This document shows positions 17,783 through 27,045 of a stretch of 34,744 nt of DNA, one piece after another. A program made the position numbers and the translations under genes. Numbering within the stretch: the stretch's first letter is position 1; each line of letters begins with the position of its first letter. Under the pieces are notes generated by a model. It was not told where the DNA came from and ran no database searches. It was given only the letters and a program-made list of their open reading frames with translations. The DNA is taken from contig JAGHER010000001.1 in NCBI GenBank assembly GCA_017889125.1, positions 1 through 34,744 on the forward strand, written 5' to 3'. The DNA comes from Lachnospiraceae bacterium. Lineage in GTDB: Bacteria; Bacillota; Clostridia; Lachnospirales; Lachnospiraceae.

Positions 17783-18640
17783 ATGGCAAATCGAAGAGAA
17801 CAGCTGATTATTGTCCGGGGCGGCGGAGACATTGCCACGGGAACCATACACAAGCTTCACCGCTGCGGCTATCCGGTGCTGGTGCTGGAAGCTGGCTATC
17901 CTTCGGCGATTCGCCGGCAGGTGGCCTTTTCGGAGGCTGTTTATGACGGCAGAAGCGAGGTTGAGGGAACAGTGTGTGTCCGGGTAAAGGATATGGAAGA
18001 GGCCCGGAGGGTTTGGAATGAGGGGGATATCCCCCTTATGGTGGACCCGGACTGTCAGATTCTGCAGGAAATCCGGCCATGGGCATTGATTGACGGAATC
18101 CTGGCTAAGCGGAATCTGGGCACCAATAAGCAGATGGCGGATAAGACCATCGCCCTGGGGCCGGGATTTTTTGCAGGCCGGGATGTGGATCTGGTGATTG
18201 AGACCATGCGGGGACACAATCTGGGGCGGATCATCGGAAACGGCGAGGCCCAGGCCAATACCGGCGTGCCGGGGGTGATTGCCGGATATGGTAAGGAACG
18301 GGTGATTCACAGCCCGGCTCAGGGAATCCTTCTGGAACGGGCGCAGATTGGCGATAAGGTAAAGAAGGGGCAGGAAATTGCCGTGATTGTCACCGGTCAG
18401 GGGGAGGTTCCCGTGGAAGCTACGCTTGACGGCCTCATCCGGGGATTGATCCGGCCGGGATATCCGGTGACTAAAGGACTTAAGATTGCGGATATCGATC
18501 CCAGGGAGAGTGAATTTGAAAACTGCTTTACCATTTCCGACAAGGCTAGATGCATTGCCGGTGCTGTGCTGGAGGGACTTCTTTATCTGGAAATGAAGCA
18601 GGGTCTGGAGGCGGAACTGGGATGGGCGAAGGAGCCATGA
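17783..18640 (+). CDS. yqeB: YqeB/EF2563 family selenium-dependent molybdenum hydroxylase system protein
   Basis: 285 aa; IIVRGGGDIATGTIHKLHRCGYPVLVLE; placed between yedF and the class V aminotransferase. Confidence 0.9.
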   Translation: MANRREQLIIVRGGGDIATGTIHKLHRCGYPVLVLEAGYPSAIRRQVAFSEAVYDGRSEVEGTVCVRVKDMEEARRVWNEGDIPLMVDPDCQILQEIRPWALIDGILAKRNLGTNKQMADKTIALGPGFFAGRDVDLVIETMRGHNLGRIIGNGEAQANTGVPGVIAGYGKERVIHSPAQGILLERAQIGDKVKKGQEIAVIVTGQGEVPVEATLDGLIRGLIRPGYPVTKGLKIADIDPRESEFENCFTISDKARCIAGAVLEGLLYLEMKQGLEAELGWAKEP

Positions 18641-19830
18641 TTTATTTTGACAGCAGCGCCACCAGCTATTACCGTCCGCCGGAGGTGGCCGAAGCGGTGG
18701 CCGGGGCTATCCGCACCATGGGAAACTGTGGGCGGGGCGTGCATCAGGCAGCTATGGAAAGTGCCAGGATGATTTTTGAGACCCGGCAGATGATTGACCA
18801 GTTTTTTGACGGGTACGGCCCGGAGCAGGTCGCCTTTACTGCCAACGCTACGGAAAGCCTGAACATCGCCATCAAGGGCCTTTTTGGGCCGGGGGACCGA
18901 GTGGTGACTACCGTTTTGGAGCATAACAGTGTGCTGCGGCCTCTGTATGAGCTGGAGGCCGGCGGCGCGGCAGTGGAGCGGGTGGGATGCCTGGGAGCGG
19001 AAGCTGGGGAGCTGCAATTGACTGAGGAGGAGGCCTGTAGACAGTTGTCCCTGCAGAGGAAAGGAATGCTGGATATGGAGGCACTCCACCGGGCAATCCG
19101 CCCTGGAGTGAAGGGGGTGGTGGTGACCCACGCTTCTAATCTGACAGGGAATGTACAGGACATTGATACCATTGGCAGATGGTGCCGGGAGGCGGGGGCG
19201 CTTTTTGTGGTGGACGCATCCCAGAGCGCCGGGATACTTCCGATTTCCATGAAAAGGTCAAATATCGATGTGCTGTGCTTTACCGGCCACAAGGGCCTTC
19301 TGGGGCCCCAGGGCACAGGAGGGATCTGTGTGCGGAAGGGCTTATTTATCCGGCCCCTTCTCACCGGAGGCAGCGGGATAAAGACTTACTCCAAAACCCA
19401 TCCCTCTGCCATGCCGGAGGCCCTGGAGGCGGGCACCCTTAATGGCCACGGGATAGCCGGCCTGCGGGCGGCGCTTAAGTGGATCCAGGAAAATGGCGGC
19501 TGTGAGGAGGCATTTCACCGGGAGAATGAGCTGGCCCGGGCCTTCTATGAAATGGTGAGGGAAATTCCGCAGATCCGCCTTTACGGTGACTTTGAGCGTC
19601 CTGTGCGCACGCCGGTTGTAGCCTTAAATCTGGGTGATGCGGACTCGGGGGAGGTCAGCGACTGGCTGGCTTGGGAGCATGGAATTTATACCCGCTCCGG
19701 CGGCCACTGTGCGCCGCTGATGCACCAGGCGCTGGGGACGAGAGACCAGGGCGCCGTCCGCTTCAGCTTCAGCCGGTTTAATACTATGGAGCAGGTGCAG
19801 CAGGCCGCCCAGGTGCTGAAAAGCTGGTGA
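18637..19830 (+). CDS. class V aminotransferase/cysteine desulfurase-like protein of the SDMH locus (EF2568-like)
   Basis: Likely start MIYFDSSATSYYRPPEV at 18637 (ATGA overlap with yqeB stop, SD gaaggag); VLCFTGHKGLLGPQGTGG (PLP lysine), TRSGGHCAPLMHQALGT (catalytic Cys). Confidence 0.88.
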   Translation: MIYFDSSATSYYRPPEVAEAVAGAIRTMGNCGRGVHQAAMESARMIFETRQMIDQFFDGYGPEQVAFTANATESLNIAIKGLFGPGDRVVTTVLEHNSVLRPLYELEAGGAAVERVGCLGAEAGELQLTEEEACRQLSLQRKGMLDMEALHRAIRPGVKGVVVTHASNLTGNVQDIDTIGRWCREAGALFVVDASQSAGILPISMKRSNIDVLCFTGHKGLLGPQGTGGICVRKGLFIRPLLTGGSGIKTYSKTHPSAMPEALEAGTLNGHGIAGLRAALKWIQENGGCEEAFHRENELARAFYEMVREIPQIRLYGDFERPVRTPVVALNLGDADSGEVSDWLAWEHGIYTRSGGHCAPLMHQALGTRDQGAVRFSFSRFNTMEQVQQAAQVLKSW

Positions 19831-20007
19831 ATTTTTGAAAAAGAAAAGGCTTTAACCGCGGGGAAGGAACGCATGAGGTATTTTGGCAGGAGAAGCAGTG
19901 AAAAGCAGAAACTGCGGCGGAGAGACCGAGAAAAAGGAAATCTGCGGCAGAGAGAAGGAAAGCGCAAAAGGGAAAAGAAAAACGAATGTAGATGGAGGAA
20001 CGAGGAA

Positions 20008-22518
20008 ATGAAGATTAAGGAAATGCGGCTTACAGGGACAACCGATCCGGCAGAACAGCTTTATGAAGCGGAGCACAGGAAAATTGCCCGGATGGCGGCG
20101 GCAGAGGGCATGGTGCTGTTAAAGAATGAGAATCAGGTACTGCCGCTTCCTGCGGGAAAGAAGCTTGCCCTTTATGGGGCCGGCGCTTCCCATATGATAA
20201 AGGGCGGAACTGGCTCAGGCGATGTCAATGAGCGGGCGGTGGTCGGAATCTGCCAGGGCCTTGAGGAGGCTGGATATGAGATCGTAACGAAAGACTGGAT
20301 TGCGGCCTATGATCAGATGTACCAGGATGCCAGAGAAAGCTGGCGCAAGGAAATCTGGAGAAAGATGGATGAGCTGGAAGCGGCTGGTTTTTCGGACAAA
20401 ATGTTTGATGCTTACAGCAGTACGGCCTTTTCTCTTCCTGCCGGTCCTGTGCCGGAGAAGGCTGAGGCGGATACGGACACGGCAATTTATGTGTTAAGCC
20501 GTATTGCCGGAGAAGGGATGGACCGGTGGAATCGGGGCGGCGATTACCAGCTGTCCGATGAGGAGCACCGGATCCTGCGAACCATCTGTCTGGAGTACGC
20601 ACATGTGATTGTGCTGGTTAATGCCGGCGGATTGGTGGAGCTTTCCTTCCTGGACGAATTTTCCAATATTGAGGGCCTTCTTTACATTGTACAGCCTGGT
20701 ATGGAAGGCGGACGGGCTGTGGCAGATGTGCTTTCGGGGAAGGTGACGCCCAGCGGAAAGCTTACGGACTCCTGGGCTTATTATTATCATGATTATCCCA
20801 GCTCTGCTGCATTTTCCCACAATGACGGAGATGTAGATCAGGAACGGTACGAGGAAGGAATCTATGTCGGCTACCGGTATTTTGATACCTTCCAGGTGCC
20901 GGTGCGGTACGGCTTTGGCTACGGACTTTCCTATACGGAGTTTTCCCTGAAGGTTATGGGAATCGAGCATTTTGACCTGGGGACGGACCATCCGGAGATC
21001 GGCGTGAAGGTGCAGGTAACCAATACGGGAGACCAGTATGCAGGCCGCGAGGTGGTACAGGTATATGTGGCCTGTCCGCAGGAGAAGCTTGCCAAGGAAT
21101 ACCGCCGTCTCACCGGCTTCCAGAAAACCGGACTTCTTGCCCCTGGCCAGATGGAGGAAGTGGTAGTCAGATTCCCGCTTTCAGCAGCAGCTTCCTACTG
21201 TGAGCAGCTTCCTGGCTGGGTTCTGGAGGCAGGCACCTATGGGATCTTTGCCGGAAACAGCCTGGAGACAGCCAGACTTTGCGGTTCTCTGGAGCTTTCA
21301 GGAGACATCGTCCTGGAGCGGACGGAGAATGTCTGCCCGCTGCGGGAATCCCTGGAGGAGATTAAGCCGGATAAGGAAATGCTCTTGCAGCGCCGCCAGG
21401 AGTGGAAGACCGGGGATTATCCGGTAATTCATATCCAGGAGTGGGATGTGACTGGACGGACGGTTTCCTATGGCGACGGTACGGGGACCATTTCACCGAA
21501 AGCGAAGGCATTTGTGGATGGACTATCCACTGAGCAGCTGATCCTTCTGGCTGCAGGCGATCCGGGAAAGGGTCAGGGGAGCAATCTGGGAAGCGCAGGC
21601 TTTTCTGTGCCTGGATCTGCAGCGCAGACCAATGCCTGTGCGGCAGAGCAGGGACTGGCTTCCATCGTTCTGGCAGACGGCCCGGCAGGCCTTCGTTTAA
21701 GCCGCTGGTATCCGGTAAAGGATGGGAAGGCGGAAAGCCTGCCCTTCGAGATGGCCCTGGAGAATGGCTATCTTTGCCGGAAGGAGATTGAGGTATCCGG
21801 GGAAGTGCGCTATCAGTACTGCACGGCATTTCCTGTGGGAACCCTTCTTGCCCAGACCTGGGATCCGGAGATCCTTTATCAGGTGGGCGAGGCTGTAGCA
21901 GAGGAGATGGAGCGGTTCCAGGTGACTCTGTGGCTGGCGCCCGGCATGAATATCCACCGGAACCCCCTGTGCGGAAGAAACTTTGAATATTATTCCGAGG
22001 ATCCCTGCCTTACCGGAATCATGGCAGCGGCCATGACAGGAGGCGTCCAGAGCCGGAAGGGCTGCGGCGTTACCATCAAGCATTATGCCTGCAATAATCA
22101 GGAAGATAACCGTATGGGAACGGACTCCATCCTTTCGGAGCGGACCTTGCGGGAGATTTATCTGAAGGGCTTTGAGATTGCAGTGAAGAAGGCACGCCCG
22201 ATGTCCATTATGACCAGCTACAACAAGATCAACGGCATCCATGCGGCAAACTGCTATGATATCTGCACCAAGACGGCCAGAGAGGAGTGGGGATTTGACG
22301 GAGTGATTATGACCGACTGGACCACCACCCACAATGGCCCGGAGTGCACCGCGTCCGGCTGTATGCGTGCGGGAAATGACCTGGTGATGCCGGGCATTCC
22401 TCAGGATCATGAGAATATGCGCCGGGAGCTGGAGGAAGGAAGCCTTAAGCTGGATGAGCTTAAGCGCAGCATTGGCCATCTGGCTGATGTGGTTTTTCGC
22501 TCAAACTGGTATGAATAA
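20008..22518 (+). CDS. glycoside hydrolase family 3 beta-glucosidase, permuted domain order
   Basis: Likely start MKIKEMRLTG at 20008. GH3 C-domain first (VLLKNENQVLPLPAGKKLALYGAGA), FN3-like middle, catalytic N-domain last (ADGPAGLR, GRNFEYYSEDP, KHYACNNQE, GFDGVIMTDW). Confidence 0.9.
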   Translation: MKIKEMRLTGTTDPAEQLYEAEHRKIARMAAAEGMVLLKNENQVLPLPAGKKLALYGAGASHMIKGGTGSGDVNERAVVGICQGLEEAGYEIVTKDWIAAYDQMYQDARESWRKEIWRKMDELEAAGFSDKMFDAYSSTAFSLPAGPVPEKAEADTDTAIYVLSRIAGEGMDRWNRGGDYQLSDEEHRILRTICLEYAHVIVLVNAGGLVELSFLDEFSNIEGLLYIVQPGMEGGRAVADVLSGKVTPSGKLTDSWAYYYHDYPSSAAFSHNDGDVDQERYEEGIYVGYRYFDTFQVPVRYGFGYGLSYTEFSLKVMGIEHFDLGTDHPEIGVKVQVTNTGDQYAGREVVQVYVACPQEKLAKEYRRLTGFQKTGLLAPGQMEEVVVRFPLSAAASYCEQLPGWVLEAGTYGIFAGNSLETARLCGSLELSGDIVLERTENVCPLRESLEEIKPDKEMLLQRRQEWKTGDYPVIHIQEWDVTGRTVSYGDGTGTISPKAKAFVDGLSTEQLILLAAGDPGKGQGSNLGSAGFSVPGSAAQTNACAAEQGLASIVLADGPAGLRLSRWYPVKDGKAESLPFEMALENGYLCRKEIEVSGEVRYQYCTAFPVGTLLAQTWDPEILYQVGEAVAEEMERFQVTLWLAPGMNIHRNPLCGRNFEYYSEDPCLTGIMAAAMTGGVQSRKGCGVTIKHYACNNQEDNRMGTDSILSERTLREIYLKGFEIAVKKARPMSIMTSYNKINGIHAANCYDICTKTAREEWGFDGVIMTDWTTTHNGPECTASGCMRAGNDLVMPGIPQDHENMRRELEEGSLKLDELKRSIGHLADVVFRSNWYE

Positions 22519-22546
22519 TTGCCAGGATACATGATTTAGACAGGAG

Positions 22547-22576
22547 AAAAAGCCTCTGCCCGGAATGGGCGGAGGC
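22547..22576 (-). terminator. minus-strand intrinsic terminator-like hairpin
   Basis: Minus strand GCCTCCGCCC-ATTCC-GGGCAGAGGC-TTTTT: 10-bp stem with one wobble and a T5 run; no T run on the plus side. Confidence 0.55.
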
Positions 22577-22603
22577 AGACAGAAGAGACAGGAGGAAATT
22601 TCC

Positions 22604-23446
22604 ATGCGGGAAATTCAGGCATCACAGATTACGGATGTGATTGAACGGCTGTGCATTGCAGCCTGCCAGTATCTGCCGGAGGATGTGAAGACAGCGATCC
22701 GGCAGTGCCGAAAGAAGGAGGACTGGGAGATTGCCCAGGGCGTGTTGGACAATATTATTGAAAATTACGAGATTGCAGAGCGGGAGCAGGTGCCCATCTG
22801 CCAGGATACGGGAATGGCCTGTGTTTTCCTGGAAATCGGACAGGATGTCCATATTGTGGGCGGCGGACTCCGGGAGGCTGTAGATGAAGGTGTCCGCCGC
22901 GGATACGATAAGGGCTATCTGCGCAAATCTGTGGTGAAGGATCCCGTCCGCCGGGGAAATACCGGGGACAATACGCCGGCCATGCTGTATACGGAGATTG
23001 TGCCGGGAGAGCAGGTGCGCATTACCGTGGCGCCGAAAGGCTTTGGCAGCGAAAACATGAGTGCCGTGCGGATGTTCAAGCCCTCTGCGGGCATTGAGGG
23101 CATCAAGTCCTTTATCTTAGAGACCGTGGAGGCGGCTGGGCCAAATCCCTGCCCGCCCATCGTCATCGGCGTGGGCATCGGCGGAACCTTCGACAAAGCG
23201 GCTCTTTTGGCAAAGAAGGCCCTTCTGCGGGATCTGGACTCTCATAATCCTGATCCCTATTACGCAGCACTTGAAGAGGAAATGTTAGAAAAGGTAAACC
23301 GTCTGGGAATCGGCCCCCAGGGCTTTGGCGGACGGACCACGGCCATCGGGCTGAATATTGAGACCTTGCCTACCCACATTGCAGGAATGCCCTGCGCCAT
23401 CAATATCAACTGCCACGTAACGCGGCACAAGACGGAGGTGATTTAA
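22604..23446 (+). CDS. class I fumarate hydratase alpha subunit (or tartrate dehydratase-type)
   Basis: MREIQASQITDVIERLCI...VPICQDTGMACVFLEIG...GIGGTFDKAALLAKKALLR; SD aggagg, start 22604. Confidence 0.9.
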   Translation: MREIQASQITDVIERLCIAACQYLPEDVKTAIRQCRKKEDWEIAQGVLDNIIENYEIAEREQVPICQDTGMACVFLEIGQDVHIVGGGLREAVDEGVRRGYDKGYLRKSVVKDPVRRGNTGDNTPAMLYTEIVPGEQVRITVAPKGFGSENMSAVRMFKPSAGIEGIKSFILETVEAAGPNPCPPIVIGVGIGGTFDKAALLAKKALLRDLDSHNPDPYYAALEEEMLEKVNRLGIGPQGFGGRTTAIGLNIETLPTHIAGMPCAININCHVTRHKTEVI

Positions 23447-24040
23447 ATGGCAAGACGGATTAAACTGCCTCTGACCAGAGAATTATCCAGAACCCTTCAC
23501 GCAGGCGACCAAGTGCTTTTATCAGGAACCATTTACACCTCACGGGATGCGGGGCATAAGCGGATGTGCGAGGCTCTCGACAGAGGAGAGGCCCTGCCCT
23601 TTGATCCCACGGACGCCACCATTTATTATGTAGGCCCAACGCCCGCCAAGCCCGGCCAGGTCATTGGCTCTGCAGGCCCGACCACCAGCGGCCGGATGGA
23701 TGCCTATGCACCGCAGATGATGTCTGTGGGCGCCAGAGGGATGATTGGAAAAGGAGCCCGCCTGCAGGAAGTGGTTGACGCGATCCGGGAATATGAGGGC
23801 ACTTATTTCGGCGCCATCGGCGGCGCCGGAGCCCTTCTGGCAAAGTCGATCAAGAGCGCGGAGCTGGTGGCTTACGAGGATCTGGGCGCTGAGGCACTGC
23901 GCCGCCTGGAGGTGGAGGATATGCCCTTAGTGGTGATTATCGACAGCCAGGGGAACAATCTGTATGAGCAGGGCCGGGAGGCTTATCTTAAACAGAAGGA
24001 TGCGGAGCTGGGAGAAGAGGCCGCGGGAGAAGGAAAATAA
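23447..24040 (+). CDS. class I fumarate hydratase beta subunit
   Basis: 197 aa; LLSGTIYTSRDAGHKRM, YYVGPTPAKPGQVIGSAGPTTSGRMD, MIGKGAR; immediately abuts the alpha subunit stop. Confidence 0.92.
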   Translation: MARRIKLPLTRELSRTLHAGDQVLLSGTIYTSRDAGHKRMCEALDRGEALPFDPTDATIYYVGPTPAKPGQVIGSAGPTTSGRMDAYAPQMMSVGARGMIGKGARLQEVVDAIREYEGTYFGAIGGAGALLAKSIKSAELVAYEDLGAEALRRLEVEDMPLVVIIDSQGNNLYEQGREAYLKQKDAELGEEAAGEGK

Positions 24041-24130
24041 GCGGCCCTGGTGAGCGGAAGCATTTGCAGATAAACTGGTGGAAGCAGCGGGAGCAGTTTC
24101 CGGCAGGAGGACAGAGGAAGGAAAGTTGGG

Positions 24131-25306
24131 ATGTACATAAAGAGAATTTTAACAGCTGTTTTTGCCGGGCTTTTGCTTGCTTCCATGACCGGATGCCAGA
24201 AGCGAAGCGGGGAAAATTTTGCCGGGGATATTAAGGAACTTACCAGCCTTTTTGGTGGAACGGAGGAAAGCTCTCTGGAAGAATCTTTCCCGGAGGAGCC
24301 TTTCACAGAGGAGTCATCTCTGGCGGCATCATCCTCTGCGGAGTCGGCCTCTGCGGAGTCGCCATCTTCGGAGTCGGCCTCTGCGGAGCCGCCATCACCG
24401 GAGTCACCCTCTGCGGAGACTGTGCCGGAGGAACCAATCTTCTCTGCGGATTTTTCTTTTGCAGATGTAAGCGGCTGGCGGTTTCGTTTCAGCAGCGGGG
24501 CCGGAGCATGGGCTACGCTGCTGACCATTGAAGCTGATGGAAGCTTTTTTGGGGAATATGTTGATTCTGATATCGATTTTACGGAAGCAGGAGAGCCCTG
24601 TGATATGCAGTACCGGTGCGATTTTACAGGACAGTTTACTGAACCGGTGAGGGTGAATGACTATACGTATTCGATGCAAATTGACCAGATTCATTATGCG
24701 GAGGAGCCGGGGACAGAGGAGTTTAAGGATGGGGTGCGGTATCATTATACCGATGTTTATGGTCTGGAGGATGCGGAAGATATCCTCATTTACCTGCCGG
24801 GAGCGCCTCTTAAGGAGCTTCCTCAGGAGTTTCGCAGCTGGATTGGGTACTATGACCTTGCCGGTACTTCTGAGACAGAGCTGCCTTTCTATGCATTAAA
24901 TAACGAGGTGTATCAGGAGGGATTTACCAGCAGAAACCTGGCAGCGGAGGTAAGGGAGCTCCTGGAGGAAACGGAGGAGAAGGCAGAAGCACTGGATAAG
25001 GATATGCGTGAGAATGCCTTTCTGACACAGCTGGATTTAAATCAGCGGACACAGGATATTTACCTTTTGTGGGATTCCCTGCTGAATGAAATCTGGAGAG
25101 ACTTAAAGGAACTCAAAAGCCCGGAGGACATGGAGAAGCTTACTGCCGAAGAGCGGGAATGGATTTCCTGGAAAGAGGAGCAGATAGACCTGGCCGGAGC
25201 CGAGTTTGCCGGCGGTTCCATGGAGAACATGGTCAGAGCGCAGAAAGCGGCAGAGCTGACCAGGGAACGGGTTTATGTGCTGATGACCTTTCTTGTATCG
25301 CACTGA
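24131..25306 (+). CDS. lipoprotein with Ser/Glu-rich linker and C-terminal LprI-like (DUF1311) domain
   Basis: Lipobox LLASMTGC; C-terminal DLNQRTQDIYLLWDSLLNEIWRDLKE...LTAEEREWISWKEEQIDLAGAEFAGGSMENMVRAQKAAELTRERVYVL. Confidence 0.75.
   Translation: MYIKRILTAVFAGLLLASMTGCQKRSGENFAGDIKELTSLFGGTEESSLEESFPEEPFTEESSLAASSSAESASAESPSSESASAEPPSPESPSAETVPEEPIFSADFSFADVSGWRFRFSSGAGAWATLLTIEADGSFFGEYVDSDIDFTEAGEPCDMQYRCDFTGQFTEPVRVNDYTYSMQIDQIHYAEEPGTEEFKDGVRYHYTDVYGLEDAEDILIYLPGAPLKELPQEFRSWIGYYDLAGTSETELPFYALNNEVYQEGFTSRNLAAEVRELLEETEEKAEALDKDMRENAFLTQLDLNQRTQDIYLLWDSLLNEIWRDLKELKSPEDMEKLTAEEREWISWKEEQIDLAGAEFAGGSMENMVRAQKAAELTRERVYVLMTFLVSH
24335..24424 (+). repeat. six 15-bp imperfect tandem repeats in the lipoprotein linker
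   Basis: Translates as SAESA/SAESP/SSESA/SAEPP/SPESP/SAETV. Confidence 0.85.
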
Positions 25307-25482
25307 AAATAAAACGCCATACATCTATTTCCATCATCGGCGGTGAAGACGGCCCCACATCCATCTTTTTGGCGGGGAAAATCAATTATGACGGCCTGGC
25401 GCTGCCCTTAATTGCTGCGGCAGTATTGCTGCTGCTGGCATGCGCATGGTTCGCAAAAAAGGAAAGAGGAGACAGAAGATAA
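25303..25482 (+). CDS. microprotein with oxaloacetate decarboxylase beta-like IIGGxDGPTSIFLAGK motif plus one TM segment
   Basis: From CTG at 25303: (M/L)KIKRHTSISIIGGEDGPTSIFLAGKINYDGLALPLIAAAVLLLLACAWFAKKERGDRR, 59 aa. The stop TAA (25480-25482) shares its last A with the GNAT ATG (25482). The track merges it into the 25159-25482 ORF, which overlaps the lipoprotein gene. Confidence 0.65.
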   Translation: MKIKRHTSISIIGGEDGPTSIFLAGKINYDGLALPLIAAAVLLLLACAWFAKKERGDRR

Positions 25483-26099
25483 TGGACAGACAGGATATTC
25501 GGATTCGCACAGCATCGGTGGAGGACGCTGAGGAGCTTCTTGCCATTTACAAGCCATATGTGGAAAAAACGGCGATTAGTTTTGAATATGATGTGCCGGA
25601 GGTCTCAGAGTTTCGGCGGAGAATTGCCCATACATTGGAGAAATATCCTTACCTGGCGGCAGAGAGGGACGGGGAGCTTCTGGGCTACGCTTATATGGGC
25701 CCCTTTGTGGGCCGGGCGGCTTATGACTGGGCGGCTGAGGTTTCTATCTATGTGAAGGAAGATAAGCGGAAGCTGGGCGTGGGAAAATGCCTTTATCAGG
25801 CGCTGGAGGCCGTGGCAAAGGCGCAGAATATCCTGAATTTAAATGTCTGTATCGGTTATCCCGACCAGGACGATGAATACCTGACGAAAAACAGCGTTCA
25901 GTATCATGGACATATGGGCTACCAGATGGTGGGGAAATTCCACAACTGCGGCTATAAGTTCGGCAGGTGGTATCATATGGTATGGATGGAAAAGCTGATC
26001 GGCGTTCACGTGGACAGGCCAGCTGCGGTAATTCCCTTCCTGCAGCTTGGTCGGGAAGTGCTGGAAAAGCTGGGAGTGGACGTGCAGGAAAATCGCTGA
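25482..26099 (+). CDS. GNAT family N-acetyltransferase (phosphinothricin acetyltransferase-like)
   Basis: MDRQDIRIRTASVEDAEELLAIYKPYVEKTAISFEYD...VSIYVKEDKRKLGVGKCLYQAL. Confidence 0.88.
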   Translation: MDRQDIRIRTASVEDAEELLAIYKPYVEKTAISFEYDVPEVSEFRRRIAHTLEKYPYLAAERDGELLGYAYMGPFVGRAAYDWAAEVSIYVKEDKRKLGVGKCLYQALEAVAKAQNILNLNVCIGYPDQDDEYLTKNSVQYHGHMGYQMVGKFHNCGYKFGRWYHMVWMEKLIGVHVDRPAAVIPFLQLGREVLEKLGVDVQENR

Positions 26100-26186
26100 A
26101 CGATCTCTGAGCGGATGCGGATAAGGAATAAGAAATAAGAATGGATTAACCATAATGATATTGCAGAAGCAGAGGGGAGGCCGCCT

Positions 26187-26975
26187 ATGGACATATCCAG
26201 AAAGGACATTGACGGAGGGAAGCCCTTTGACTGGGGAAAAACCTCATCGGATTATGCAAAATACCGGGATATTTATCCACAGGCATTTTACGATAAAATC
26301 ATTCACCGGGGGCTTTGCATAAAGGGACAGCGTGTGCTGGATCTGGGCACTGGTACTGGCGTGCTTCCCAGAAATCTGTACGCCTATGGTGCCGAATGGA
26401 CGGGAACGGATATCTCGGAGAATCAGATTGCTCAGGCAAAAAGGCTTTCCCGCGGAATGGCGATTAATTACATTGCCCTTCCTGCGGAAAGCGTTGACTT
26501 TCCGGATGGATATTTTGATGTGATTACGGCCTGTCAGTGTTTCTGGTATTTTGACCATTCGAAGCTTATGCCGAAGCTTTTTCGTATGCTGAAGCCAGGC
26601 GGGAGCATACTCATCCTGTACATGGCCTGGCTTCCTGATGCGGATCCTGTGGCAGGAGCCAGCGAGGAGCTGGTATTAAAATACAGCCCCCGGTGGAGCG
26701 GGGCGGGGGAGCAGATGCATCCTATTTCGATTCCATCCTGCTATAATGCAGAGTTTGATTTGGTGTACCACGAGGAATATCTGCTTAATGTCCCCTTTAC
26801 CCGGGAAAGCTGGAACGGCAGAATGAAGGCCTGCAGAGGCATTGGGGCATCCCTTACCGGCGAGGAAATTTCCCGATGGGAGAGGGAACATAAGGAACTG
26901 CTTGCGCGCATTGCTCCGGAGGAATTTTCGGTTTTGCATTATGGGGCTTTGGCGGAGCTGAGGAAGAGGGGGTAA
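26187..26975 (+). CDS. class I SAM-dependent methyltransferase
   Basis: VLDLGTGTGVLPRNLYAYGAEWTGTDISENQI (SAM site), FDVITACQCFWYF. Confidence 0.92.
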   Translation: MDISRKDIDGGKPFDWGKTSSDYAKYRDIYPQAFYDKIIHRGLCIKGQRVLDLGTGTGVLPRNLYAYGAEWTGTDISENQIAQAKRLSRGMAINYIALPAESVDFPDGYFDVITACQCFWYFDHSKLMPKLFRMLKPGGSILILYMAWLPDADPVAGASEELVLKYSPRWSGAGEQMHPISIPSCYNAEFDLVYHEEYLLNVPFTRESWNGRMKACRGIGASLTGEEISRWEREHKELLARIAPEEFSVLHYGALAELRKRG

Positions 26976-27045
26976 GGGAAACGGGGCGGCAGTGTGTGGG
27001 TTGCAAGGGCTCAGGGCTGCAACCGCAGCTGCCGCAGTTGATTCG

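Noticed and set aside
19873-20007. Arg/Lys-rich N-terminal extension of the GH3 ORF (MRYFGRRSSEKQKLRRRDREK...)
   Set aside because: A better SD (ggagg) and ATG lie at 20008, where GH3-like sequence begins; the extension is probably untranslated leader.
25159-25302. Upstream part of the 107-aa ORF at 25159..25482 as a real N-terminus
   Set aside because: It overlaps the well-supported lipoprotein C-terminus in another frame; its residues look like frame-shifted sequence, and the recognisable microprotein begins at about 25303.
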